64,000 nt of DNA from Panonychus citri (taxonomy: Eukaryota > Arthropoda > Arachnida > Trombidiformes > Tetranychidae), in contig NW_026515416.1 in NCBI RefSeq assembly GCF_014898815.1, positions 1,364,001-1,428,000 on the forward strand. The letters are read 5' to 3'. The position numbers were made by a program, and so were the translations under genes. Position 1 is the first letter of the stretch, and every line of letters begins with the position of its first letter. Under the pieces are notes generated by a model. It was not told the DNA's origin. It was given only the letters and a program-made list of their open reading frames with translations, and did not search any database. This document shows, in pieces, positions 50,692 to 63,288 of the stretch.

Positions 50692-53600
50692 ATGTCATCT
50701 TTACATTTGAAACAGTTAAAAGCTCTTTTCGTGAAAGATTGGCTCATCCGTCGAAGACACTGGGTTTTAACAATATTGGAGTTGTTTTTGCCTCTATTGT
50801 TAACATGTATTATGCTAAGCAGCTTAAAATCTACTCAGCTAAATGAAAATTCAACCCAAGAAATCAAAGTGGTTCCTCAAGTAGCGTCAACTGTCAGTCC
50901 CACCGAGGCCAAATTTCTTTGCCGTTTAGTTGGAGATATAGCTTTGTTTACTCCTGAAAGATCAGATATTATAGAGTTTATGAATAACCTCGCCAGCACT
51001 TGTGAGATTAAAGTTCGGTCATATCCTGATGAAAATACGATAATAGAGCTTTTAAAAAGGGGAGAGTTGTTCAATACGTTAATTGGTGTTTCATTTCATT
51101 CTTTCGATGCTGATTTACGGAGAGCCAATTACTCAATCATCTCACCTAGTCTTGGTTACGATGAACCTTGGAGTGACTCATACCAACCAATTTCCGACTT
51201 CTTTTCATTACAAGCAGCGATCAACCTTTTGATGGCTTCAGTTACTCCAATTGAATTCAACTACACCAAAGAATTATTACCCGAGAATATTTCTACAATT
51301 GAACCTCCACAATCACAATCTGAGTTGGCCAAATTATCAAACATCGACTTTTTTGTAACTTTTACGTTCATAGAATTCATGTTCTTATTCACGGTCGCAA
51401 TCATGATCCGTCATATTGTCAAAGAAAAGTCAACAAATTCGAAAGAGTTTCTTCTCATCATGGGAATGAGTAATAACGTATATTGGATATCACATTTCAT
51501 CAATTATTTTACAATTTCTATTTTTCATGGTATCACAATCACGTCAGCATTTTACTTTTCCGATGTGCATCCTTTCGGTAATTGGACACCAAGCCTATTC
51601 TTTATATTTTACTTGATGACCAGTATTTCTGTGATTTTGTCAACCTTTGTCCTTTCGACCGTAATCAATAGACCAGTTATCGCTGTTTTAGTCGCAATTG
51701 TACTAAGATCTTTGTTGGGTTATATCGCTGTCAGTATGAATTCATCAGTTTCGTCTTTTCTTCTAGTATCGGTCAGAACATGGTCTTGTTTACTTCCTGA
51801 CGGTGGATTATATTATTCATTGCAAGACTTAGCTATTCTAGGAAATTCTAACAGGTCGGCCTGGAACCACTTGTTAACTCAAATCAAAGGCTCTATTCCA
51901 TTGGGTTATGTTTTCCTCCTCATGTTAATCTCCTGGTTCATTTATGGATTTTTGACTTGGTATCTTGATGCAGTTTTTCCCTGGCAACCAGGAATTCATA
52001 AGCCCTGGTATTTCATTTTCAATAAATTCTTGAATAATAACACAGATGAAACTAAAATAATCGATATTGAAGCTCGAAATCAATCTGGTCTTCATGAATC
52101 CATGTCATTTCGATCTGAAGCAAATATTAGATGTATAAATCTCCACCGTTCGTTTGGTTCTTTGGGTTTTAGATCAATGGTTGTTAACGGAATCAACTTA
52201 GAGATAATGAAAGGTCAAATAACAGTATTACTGGGTCATAATGGTGCCGGTAAAACCACTACAATGAATATGATTACCGGTATTTTACCTCCTACGTCTG
52301 GGACTGTTTTAATAAATGGAATCGATATTCGTAAACATGTGATTGCTGCTCGACGAGCTCTTGCTTTATGTCCACAAACATCATTATTTTTCGAGGAATT
52401 GACTGTCACTGAGAATTTAAATCTTTGTGCTGGACTCAGAGGATTAGAAGAACCTGTTAAACGCCAATTGATTCCCCTCAACATTTCTCGAGTTAATTTA
52501 CAAGAAAAAACAAACACTTTAGCATGTAAGCTCTCAGGTGGAATGAAACGCCGACTACAATTAGCACTCGCTCTTACAACTTCTTCAGAAATTCTTATTC
52601 TCGATGAACCGACTTCGGGTCTTGATCCAGAATCACGAAGACAAATTTGGAATCTCTTGTTGGAAATGAGAAAGAATCTCACCATTTTATTAACTACTCA
52701 TTTCATGGAAGAAGCCGATGCTCTCGGTGATCGTATTATTATCATGGACTCAGGTCAAATCAAATGTTCAGGGAGTCCAATGTTCCTTAAAAATAAACTG
52801 GGTGCTGGTTATTTATTGAGAATCGCTAAGAACTCAGACACTTTCGATTTCGAGAACACAAATACTCTAATCAAATCCTTCTTTCCAAACTGTGCAATAA
52901 TTAATGATACAAATGAAGAAATTGTCATTCGATTAGCTAATGAAGACTCTCGACAAATTCCTGCAAGTAATTTACCGGATCTTTGTGATCAGCTGGATGA
53001 GGACAAAGAATCTCTCGGAATAATAACCTATGGTATTGATGTTTCGACCCTGGAAGATGTTTTTCTACGAGTTTCTATGGCAAACAACGATCTAAATCCA
53101 ATCAACATTAGTACTGACGATTCAATGTTCAACGTCGATCAAATTTTTGCGTACAATGCTCTCAGTGGATGGGCCTTGACACTTCAGCGTTTCAAAGGAC
53201 TAGTTTACAAACGTTATCATCACGTCAAAAGACACAAAAAGACTCTAATTTTCACTTTCCTTCTTCCAATCTTGGGCTTTTGCTTCACTTTCTTTTCTGT
53301 TCTAGGTGCTGTTAAGGTGTTTGATCTTGTCCATCAAGAGAAATCTGAACTCATAGAGATCAATGCTCGATCAATTTACGGAAATGTACAAAGTGTCATA
53401 TTAACAGATTCAACGGAAAACCTATCCCCTTTGCTCAGAAATTACGTTGAAATAAATCGTGAAATGGGAATAGAAACAAAAATAATCAACTCATCATGGT
53501 CAAGTTTTTCGGATTATCTGACTAAAAATAATGAAGATCGAGCGACATTTCTCCGTAAATATGTGTTTGGGCTCATTGAAATCAGAGGGAATATCAAACT

Positions 53601-55729
53601 TTGGCATAATCCAAAAGCCGTTCTTGGTTTGCAATTATCAATCGATGCTTATAGTAATGCTCTCGTTCGTTTGAGAACAGGTCAAATTTACTCAAGAATG
53701 ACCACAATTTATAAATCAGTCCCTCCGAAAAACTTTGCTGACAAAATTTTGAAAAGCACAATCGTTGTAGCCTTGGTATCGATCTTCGCTCCCTTTGGTA
53801 TTTGTTTCATCGCTTCATCTTACTTTTTGTTCCCATCTGATGAATATAATTCAAAGGTAAATTGTAAGCCAACTTGTAGATCGTTTGAGTAATTCATTTT
53901 TCTTTTCCTCAGGCTGCATTAATACAAAGAATGAGTGGAATCGAAACCCTATTATTCTGGACAAGTCATTATTTTTTCGATATAATTTATCATTCAATTG
54001 TTTCCATACTAATTTTCTCGGTGATTTGTTATGTTGATCCATTTTTCTTCTGGAACCACAAATTCTTTGGTAAAGTTTCCATGTAACAATTTTCAATTTC
54101 CTTATTCTAACCAATATTTTTTTCTTCTTTAGTTGCTACACTTTCACTTCTCCTTCTGTTTGGATTTTCGTCAATTCCTTTGACCTATTTACTTACCTAT
54201 TTACCAATAACTTCTGATGGAGGATTTGTATTTATCGTTGTGATTTCTCTCATCGCCTCTTTAGTCGGAACTGTTACTTTCTTCTTATTCAACTTTTTCT
54301 TTGGAGTTGCCTATTCGGAGGTTATGCTTGGATTCCTTTTTCCTCCATTTACGATGACCACAGCACTGGCTATTCTTTATTCGAAAGTAGTTCTATTTCG
54401 CCATTGTACGGAAAACAACGAAAAATGTGATACATTTCCTCTATTCGGTATTACCAGTTGTTGTAGCGATAAAGAAATCGAAATCTACTCAAACCCTTTT
54501 GATGTCGAAACCGGAGTATATTACCACACAATTATGCTCTCAATTGCTCCGTTTATCTACTTCTTTTTACTCATCATTTTGGATATGAATCTGAATCAAT
54601 TGGGTTATTGGTACGAAACTTTATTGAATTTTATTCTTGGAAAAACAACTCATCCAGTTACAAGAGAAGATGATGATGTTGCAATTGAAAGAGATCGTGT
54701 TCACGATTTACTCAAGAAACCAAGTTATCCCGATTCTTTGATTGTTTATAATTTGACAAAAGATTTTCGATCTTTTCGAGCTGTTGATAATTTGAACTTT
54801 ACAGTTCGACAGAAAGAATGTTTCGGTTTACTGGGAGTAAATGGAGCAGGAAAAACAACCACTTTTCGAATGTTGACTGGAGATCTTTTAGTTACTTCCG
54901 GTGATGCTTTTATTCGAAAAATTAGTCTTCGTAATGATATAAACAAGTTCCAGAAATCGATCAGTTATTGTCCACAATTCGATGCACTTTTAAATAATCT
55001 TAATCCTCGGGAAACTTTGGCTCTTTTTGCAAGACTAAGAGGTAATTACGATTTGTTTCTGATTCTTTACTTGATTTATTTCATTGTTCCGAAAATTACT
55101 AATTGTAATAACTCTCTTCTTTTGATATGACAGGTATGCCTGAGTATAAGATACGAGAAAATGTCGATTACATGATAAAATCACTCGATCTTAGTAAATT
55201 CGAATGTACATTAAATTGTCATCTAAGTGGAGGAAACAAAAGGAAACTTTCATTAGCAATCGCATCAATTGGTAAACCTGATTTAATGTTTCTCGATGAA
55301 CCAACGACCGGTGTCGATCCTGTTGCTCGTCGTAAGATTTGGTCTTCGTTAGTTTATCTTCGAGACTTTAGTGGTTCATCAATTATACTAACCAGTCATT
55401 CGATGGACGAATGTGAAGCTCTTTGCTCTCGAATCGGTATAATGGCCCGAGGGAAATTACGATGCCTTGGATCAGCTCAATATTTGAAAGAGAAGTTTGG
55501 TCAAGGATTTTCTCTGTTAATTAAAATGAATCATGAAGCAATTAAAGATCCAGGGAAAGTGGAACAGATCAACTCTTATATTTCCGATAATTTCCCAAGT
55601 TGTGACCTTCGAGATAATCATCAGACTATTTTACATTATCACATAACCGATACTTCATCTCGTTGGGGAGACATGTTGAGGAAAATGGAAGCAGCAAGTC
55701 ACAATTACCAATTGAAGATTATACATTAA
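50692..55729 (+). CDS. ABCA-family full transporter, copy 1 (nearly intact)
   Basis: Exons 50692-53856, 53913-54069, 54133-55041 and 55134-55729 join in phase to 1,608 residues. The order is TMD1, NBD1, TMD2, NBD2. TMD1 has a first helix near residue 27, a large extracellular loop, then five helices at about 225-430. NBD1 has Walker A GHNGAGKT (about 514), signature LSGGMKRR (614), Walker B LILDEPTSGLDP (about 635-646) and the switch H670. NBD2 has GVNGAGKTTTFRML, the Q-loop in CPQFDALL, LSGGNKRK, FLDEPTTGVDP and TSHSMDE. All catalytic motifs are intact. ABCA proteins move lipids or related hydrophobic compounds across membranes. The frame ends at 55729 after HNYQLKIIH, but the expected tail (EDYTLTGTTLEQVFLSFA) continues in the next frame to a TGA at 55777, so one base appears lost near 55709-55713. 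Confidence 0.93.
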
Positions 55730-55779
55730 CCGGAACAACATTGGAACAAGTTTTTCTCTCATTTGCTAAGAACACATGA

Positions 55780-56781
55780 TCATCATCTCTCAATCAGTCA
55801 TCAATTATTGATCATCGTCAATCTAATAATAGAAATATTAACACTCGAATCAATTTAAATTAACTTTTCTATTAGGATTATAATTACAAATCTCTAATTA
55901 TTATTATATTTATTAATCTCTCTGGCCTAGTCATATGCTGACATTTTAATTTTATAACTTTGAATTCCCAAACAAGATCAAGCCTTTAATCAATTCAATC
56001 AACATGCATTAATCAAATTCTCGTCCAAATTTTGAAATCTCATGAATTGTCCAATTCAAAGTCTCATGCGAACTCAATTATTAAAATAAAAACACTCATT
56101 TATTAATATTATCTGAAGATTGACTTAATCATTTTACATTCATTTTTCTATGTATCGATTGAGTTTAACCCTTCGAACTTTGAATCCAAATAGATTTTAA
56201 TTGCTACTCATTCAGTTTCTTTGTGCGATATTTTCATCCTTATTCCAATTAACTGATACTTTGAACTTTAATTTCGCAATTTAAGTTCGAGAAAAACTAA
56301 AAACTTATTGCGGATCTAATTGATTTGATCTTATTGATGGTTCTTACCAAATGATCTTAATTTATTTATAAATTGGTTTGAGATTGTTGTTTATCATTGA
56401 TGTGGACCAATAATAATCAATTACAAAATTAGTCTTAAATTGTCTCAATGAGAGTAAAATTTGATTAATGAAATTCAATTCGTTCTAATTTACTTGAGAT
56501 TCATGGTGAACATTTTCATCTTTTGATTTTTCACTCATTCTTATAATCTCCTAACACTAATTACATATCTGATTATAACTCCAAATTACAACTATCCTTA
56601 ATTGTATCTCGCAAAATTAATCCACTAATTTGGTCTTGGATTAATGGCACTTTTAATCAACTTCCAACTGATTAGATGAAATTATCAAATAGTATTTGTT
56701 TTTTGTTTATTCGATTCGAATCAAATTTCCTTTGGTCATTAATGTGAATATTTTAGTCTCGATATTATTTGGTCGCTCGAA
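55780..56781. other. Spacer between ABCA copies
   Basis: AT-rich, with no supported gene. It holds the 3' flank of copy 1 and the upstream region of copy 2, which does not resemble the upstream block of copy 1. Confidence 0.5.
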
Positions 56782-59700
56782 ATGTGGTCCTCACAATTTA
56801 ACCAGTTGAAAGCTCTTTTCGTGAAAGATTGGCTCATCCGTCGAAGATACTGGCCTGTTACTATACTCGAATTGGCCTTACCACCTCTTTTGATCGCCGT
56901 TCTCCTAACAAGTCTTCCTTACACGAAAGAACTTCTTAGAGAATATTCTGATTTAGATTCGCGCCAAAGCCAACCCGTTCTTCCCTCTTCACGTTTCGAT
57001 ATCAACATTAGCTGCGATCTCGCACAAGAGGGAAGTCTGATTTACGCTCCAAACCACGAAAGAATCGTAGAATTTTTGGTCCAATTAAATTTCCTTTGTC
57101 AACTTCCAATCGAATCTTATTTTAATGAAAGTTCTCTTTTTGAATACTTTGAGAGAGAAAATCTCGCAGTTGGAATCAGCGTCACTCAATTGGATGTTGA
57201 TGAACGTAAGGCTAGTTACTCTTTGCTCATTCCATCCTTTTTCTACCCGAAACCTTGGGCAGGTCCAATCGAAATCTCTCAGCATTTGATGATCGCGCTC
57301 GTTACTCAGATCAACATCAATCTCTTGATGTCTTACTACCCTGAATTGGCTTTTTCGGAAGAGTTAAAATTCACTGAGCAATTGTTCACCAGATTCGATC
57401 TTCCTCCACAAATCGCCCCCAAATTATCAATGATAGACTTTCAATTGACTCATTTTTTCCTTTCGATTTGTTTCCTTTTAATGGGCGCACTTATGATCCG
57501 TCGTATTGTCAAAGAAAAGTCAACAAATTCGAAAGAGTTTCTTCGGATTATGGGAATGAGTAATAACATCTATTGGATATCACATTTTATCAATTACTTT
57601 ATGATTTCTATTTACCATGCGATCACAATCACTGCGGTCTTTTATTTTTCCGCTCGAAATCCCTTTGGTGCTTGGACATCAAGCCTCTTCCTCATTTCTT
57701 ATTTGATGACCAGCATTTCAATAATTTTGTCAACTTTCGCTCTTTCAACCATAATCACCAGGCCGATTGTCGCAGTTTTGTTTTATATACTTTCGAGAGC
57801 TACAATAAGTTATAGTTCTATCAGTTCGAATTTATCTGGTCCATCATTTCTTGGGATCTCAACTGAAATTTGGTCGTGTTTTCTTCCTGAAGGTGCATTT
57901 TATTGGTCACTATACGATTTAGCTGAACTTGGAATATCAGGAAGGTCAGCTTGGGATAATTTATTTACTCAAATTAGAGATTCTATTCCACTGGGTTATG
58001 TTTTCCTCCTCATGCTGATCTCATGGCTCATTTATGGATTTTTGACTTGGTATCTTGATGCAGTTTTTCCCTGGCAACCAGGAATTCCTAAGCCCTGGTA
58101 TTTCATTTTCGATAAATTCTTGAACAAAAATACCGATAAAACTAAAATAATCGATTACGATGCTCTGAATCGTCCTGGTCTTCATGAACCAATGTCATTT
58201 CAATCTGAGGCAAGCATTAGATGCATCAATCTCCGCCGTTCATTTGGCTCCTCGTGTACTTTAACTATGGCTGTTAACGGAATCAACTTAGAGATAATGA
58301 AAGGCCAAATAACCGTGCTGTTGGGTCATAATGGTGCCGGTAAAACCACTACAATGAATATGATTACCGGTATTTTACCTCCTTCTTCTGGAACTGTTTT
58401 AATAAATGGAATCGATATTCGTAAACATGTGATTGCTGCTCGACGAGCTCTTGCTTTATGTCCACAAACATCATTATTTTTCGAGGAATTGACTGTCACT
58501 GAGAATTTAAATCTTTGTGCTGGACTCAGAGGATTAGAAGAACCTGTTAAACGCCAATTGATTCCCCTCAACATTTCTCGAGTTAATTTAAAAGAGAAAA
58601 CAAACACTTTAGCATGTAAGCTCTCAGGTGGAATGAAACGCCGACTACAATTAGCACTCGCTCTTACAACTTCTTCGGAGATTCTTATTCTCGATGAACC
58701 GACTTCGGGTCTTGATCCAGAATCACGAAGACAAATTTGGAATCTCTTGTTGGAAATGAGAAAGAATCTCACCATTTTATTAACTACTCATTTCATGGAA
58801 GAAGCCGATGCTCTCGGTGATCGTATTATTATCATGGACTCAGGTCAAATCAAATGTTCAGGGAGTCCAATGTTCCTTAAAAATAAACTGGGTGCTGGTT
58901 ATTTATTGAGAATCGCTAAGAACTCAGAAACTTTCAACTTCGAGAACACAAATACTCTAATCAAATCTTTCTTCCCAAACTGTGCAATAATTAATGATAC
59001 AAATGAAGAAATTGTCATTCGATTAGCTAATGAAGACTCGACAAATTCCTGCAAGTAATTTACCGGATCTTTGTGATCATTTGGACGAGGACAAAGAATC
59101 TCTCGGAATAATAACCTATGGTATTAACAATTCGACAATCGAAGATGTTTTCCTTCGAGTTTGCATGTCTGAGAACGAATGGAATCTAAGCCAAAAATCA
59201 AACATGATCGTTGATGGGAAAGATTCAATATTCAACACGAATCAAACTTCGAGTTTCAATACTCTCACTGGATATCGATTGACCTTCCAACGTTTTAAAG
59301 GACTAATTTACAAGCGATTTCACTTCGCTAGAAGATCTCAAAAGATTCTTTTATTCACTTTCATTCTTCCCGTTTTAGTTTTTTTCTTCACTTTCAAAGC
59401 CTCTTCCTATTCTGCATTCATTATCGATGGAAATTATCAGTTCACCCTCCGATCGAAGTGAATGTTCAAAAAATGTACGGAGATGTTTACGCTGTGATTC
59501 GAACCGATTCTCCTTACAACTTGACTCCCTTTCAGGAAATTTATACCAATATAAATCGTGAGATGGGCATCGAAACGAAAATAATCGACGCGTCATTGAG
59601 CTTAAATGATTATCTTGTCCAAAGTGGTCAAGATTATTACACATTCACTCGTAAACACTTGTTCGGTATTGTCCAAATTGGCGAAGAAACAAAACTTTGG

Positions 59701-61865
59701 TACAATAAATTAGCGAGTTTAAGTGTACCAGCCACGATTGATGCTTATTCCAATGCTCAGATACGGTTGAATCGTCCTAACACCCATTCGAGAGTAGTGA
59801 CAACTTTCAGATCGGCTTCGAATCGAAAAGTTTATTTTGATCCCGGCCCGTTAAAAATCAGCTCGATATCGATTCTATCGGCATTCATCCCTTTCGCTGT
59901 TTGTGCGATAAGTGGATCTTATTTCCTATTTCCATCAATAGAATATAATTCAAAGGTGAATAATCAATCATTCGAATGTTCAAATTCAAATTTCGTTCAT
60001 TTTTCGTTGCTTTAGTCTCCATTGATTCAAAGAATTAGCGGAATTGGAACATTAACTTACTGGTCAAGTAATTATTTATTCGATATGATCTATCATTTGA
60101 TTGTTTCCTTTTGCATAATCGCTGTAATTTATCTCGCTGATCCATTGATACTTCAAGACGTGGGATCGAACAGTATGATTGAGACTCTCGTAGAAATTTC
60201 GAGATTTAATTCCAACTTTTTTCTTCTTTTCATTTTCTAATAGTTTTAACCCTTATTTTATTGTTCGGATGCTCTACGATTCCATTTGCATATTTGCTAT
60301 CATATTTCCGAGTTTCTTCTGATGGTGGATTCGTTCTCGTTATTTCTATTCAGTTGATTCTCTGTTTAATTGGTTCCGTTCTGTACTTTTTATCTATCTT
60401 TATTACCGACGCAAATGCTGCTGATTATTTATTGATCTTTCTCTTTCCTCCGCTCGCGATAACTACGGCTTTGGCCACAGTCTATTCAAAGACAATTTCA
60501 TTTCGACATTGTGAATACTTTGGAATATGTAATCGTACCAATTTATGCTGTTCTACCAAAGAAATTGATGAGTTTGCAAACAATTTCGACGACAAATTTG
60601 GATACAAGCATCAGTTGATTATGCTCTCAATTGCTCCGTTTATATATTTCTTTTTACTCATCATTTTGGATATGAATCTGAACCAATTGGGTTATTGGTA
60701 TGAAACTTTATTGAATTTTATTCTAAGAAAAACAACTCATCCAGTTACAAGAGAAGATGATGATGTTGCAATTGAAAGAGATCGTGTTCATGATTTACTC
60801 AAGAAACCAAGTTATCCCGATTCTTTGATTGTTTATAATTTGACAAAAGATTTTCGATCTTTCCGAGCTGTTGATAATTTGAACTTTACTGTTCGACAGA
60901 AAGAATGTTTCGGTTTACTGGGAGTAAATGGAGCAGGAAAAACAACTACTTTTCGAATGTTGACTGGAGATCTTTTAGTTACTTCCGGTGATGCTTTTAT
61001 TCGAAAAATTAGTCTTCGTAATGATATAAACAAGTTCCAGAAATCGATCAGTTATTGTCCACAATTCGATGCACTTTTAAATAATCTTAATCCTCGGGAA
61101 ACTTTGGCTCTTTTTGCAAGACTAAGAGGTAATTACGATTTGTTTCTGATTCTTTCATTGATTTATTTCATTGTTCCAAACATTACTAATTGTAATAACT
61201 CTCTTCTTTTGATATGACAGGTATGCCTGAGTATAAGATACGAGAAAATGTGGATTACATGATAAAATCACTCGATCTTAGTAAATTCGAATGTACATTA
61301 AATTGTCATCTAAGTGGAGGAAACAAAAGGAAACTTTCATTAGCAATCGCATCAATTGGTAAACCTGATTTAATGTTTCTCGATGAACCAACGACTGGTG
61401 TCGATCCTGTTGCTCGTCGTAAGATTTGGTCTTCGTTAGTTTATCTTCGAGACTTTAGTGGTTCATCAATTATACTAACCAGTCATTCGATGGACGAATG
61501 TGAAGCTCTTTGCTCTCGAATCGGTATAATGGCCCGAGGGAAATTACGATGCCTTGGATCAGCTCAATATTTGAAAGAAAATTTGGTCAAGGATTTTCTC
61601 TGTTAATTAAAATGAATCATGAAGCAATTAAAGATCCAGGGAAAGTGGAACAGATCAACTCTTATATTTCCGATAATTTCCCAAGTTGTGACCTTCGAGA
61701 TAATCATCAGACTATTTTACATTATCACATAACCGATACTTCATCTCGTTGGGGGGACATGTTGAGGAAAATGGAAGCAGCAAGTCACAATTACCAATTG
61801 AAGATTATACATTAACCGGAACAACATTGGAACAAGTTTTTCTCTCATTTGCTAAGAACACATAA
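56782..61865 (+). pseudogene. ABCA-family full transporter, copy 2 (multiple frameshifts)
   Basis: The exon structure is that of copy 1: 56782-59955, 60016-60172 (157 nt, the same length), 60244-61128 and 61221 onward. It starts MWSSQFNQLKALF. Both NBDs keep Walker A, signature and Walker B motifs. Against copy 1 there are three private frame breaks: loss of two bases at about 59038-59040 (GACTCTCG became GACTCG), a shift near 59430-59450, and one lost base at about 61577-61582. It also shares the 3' frame break seen in copy 1 (about 61796-61800). As assembled it cannot give a full transporter. Either it is a young pseudogene or the assembly collapsed errors here. Confidence 0.8.
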
Positions 61866-62161
61866 TCATCATCATGCATTCATCTAATTGTTGATTCTAA
61901 ATTAAATCTCGATTCTCTGATCTGGAATATAACAATGGATTTACTTCTATTATCTCTAATAATCCAAAATAAAAAGATTGATCTTTCCACTAAAACCTTT
62001 CAAGTAACTTAAGGAATTGGATAGAAAATGAATATCTTTGACTGAAAAGAAATTCAGCAATCCAAATTGCTAAACGGACAGAAATAAATTGACAATTATA
62101 TTTAGTACTTCAGTTAAATTATTTACTTCTGAAGATTAAACCTTTACAAAAAATGAAATCT
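61866..62161. other. Gap between ABCA copy 2 and RpL7A
   Basis: These are the convergent 3' flanks. AATAAAAAG near 61967 could be a polyadenylation signal on +. Confidence 0.35.
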
Positions 62162-63288
62162 TCATTGAATAGTGATTCCACCAGATTGTTGTTGTTGAAG
62201 TTCCTTGGCTTTAGCTTTTTCAAGTTTGGCCATCTTAGCTCTAGATCTAAAACTAAGAACACCACCACCCCAAGTTTTTCTCATTTCGTCGTATCTTTCA
62301 TTGAAGTTGGTCTTAATGGTTTCACAAAGTTTAGCCAAGTTGTTCTAAAATAAGAGAAAAAGGTTGAAGGTTAGCTGATGGTACAATAGATAAAGATCAC
62401 AAATAAATTCAAATAGACAAGTAACTTACTTTATCCTCAGGGTTTACATTAACAAGTGCAAGACAAGCAATGCTCTTTCGTCGTACAATATAACCCAAAC
62501 GTGATCGACCACCTTTAACGATACAATAAGGAATACCCATTTTTCTGCAAAGGGTAGGGAGATGTAAAACAATTTCAATAGGGTCAACGTCAGCAGCGAT
62601 AACAACCAGAGAGGCTTTCTTTTGTTCAACTAGAGATGTAACCTTGTTGCAACCTGAAGTTTAAGAAATAAACAAAGGAATGACATTGTAAGTATGTAAA
62701 AATCTATTGACGGTGTATTTTAAAACGTGGTTCAAAAATGTTACTTACCATATCGGACGGTTGGTGGTCGTTTTTGTGGTGTAACCTTCTTTCCACCTAC
62801 TTTAGAACCTTGGGCCATTTCCTTAGCGATTGCCTTTAACCTAAGTTTCTTAGCTTTTTTATCTTCTGGTCGATATTTTTCCAATAAACGGAACAATTGA
62901 ACAGCAGTTTGTTTATCAAGATTACATGCTCTGAATTGGTTCACTGGAGGTGGAACTTTAATTCTCTGGTTAAGAATTGCTCGCTTACGTTGGAGCAAAA
63001 TATACCTTGGCCATCGAACAAACCTAGTAAGATCTCGTTTAGGTTGAATATCTTGACCAATTCCAAAGTTTTTAGGCTTCTTTTGAATCAATGGATTCTT
63101 TTTCTTCTCCTTTACTGGTGGGGCCACGGGCTTTTTAGGAGCAATAACTACCGGTGGTGGTGGAGGGGGAACCTTTTTCCTCCTGATAATTTTAACCTAC
63201 AACACAAAATCACCAACGTTAAACATTTGAAAAAACATATTCACAGTACACAGAATAACAATAAAATTCTTACCTTTTTAACAACCAT
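62162..63288 (-). CDS. RpL7A: 60S ribosomal protein L7a (eL8)
   Basis: Four exons, 63274-63288, 62749-63196, 62430-62653 and 62162-62344, give 289 residues. The first exon encodes only MVVKK. Landmarks are NFGIGQDIQPKRDLTRFVRW, the L7Ae core (SLVVIAADVDPIEIVLHLP and LCRKMGIPYCIVKG), RSRLGYIVRRK and the C-terminal NERYDEMRKTWGGGVL and AKLEKAKAKEL. It is an RNA-binding structural protein of the large subunit. It is about 20 residues longer than human eL8 because of an N-terminal basic and proline-run extension (PPPPPP). The very short first coding exon is typical of ribosomal protein genes. Confidence 0.97.

Noticed and set aside
52236..52685. 149-codon minus-strand frame, repeated at 58326-58775
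   Set aside because: It is the antisense shadow of the conserved NBD1 coding sequence. It recurs only because NBD1 does.
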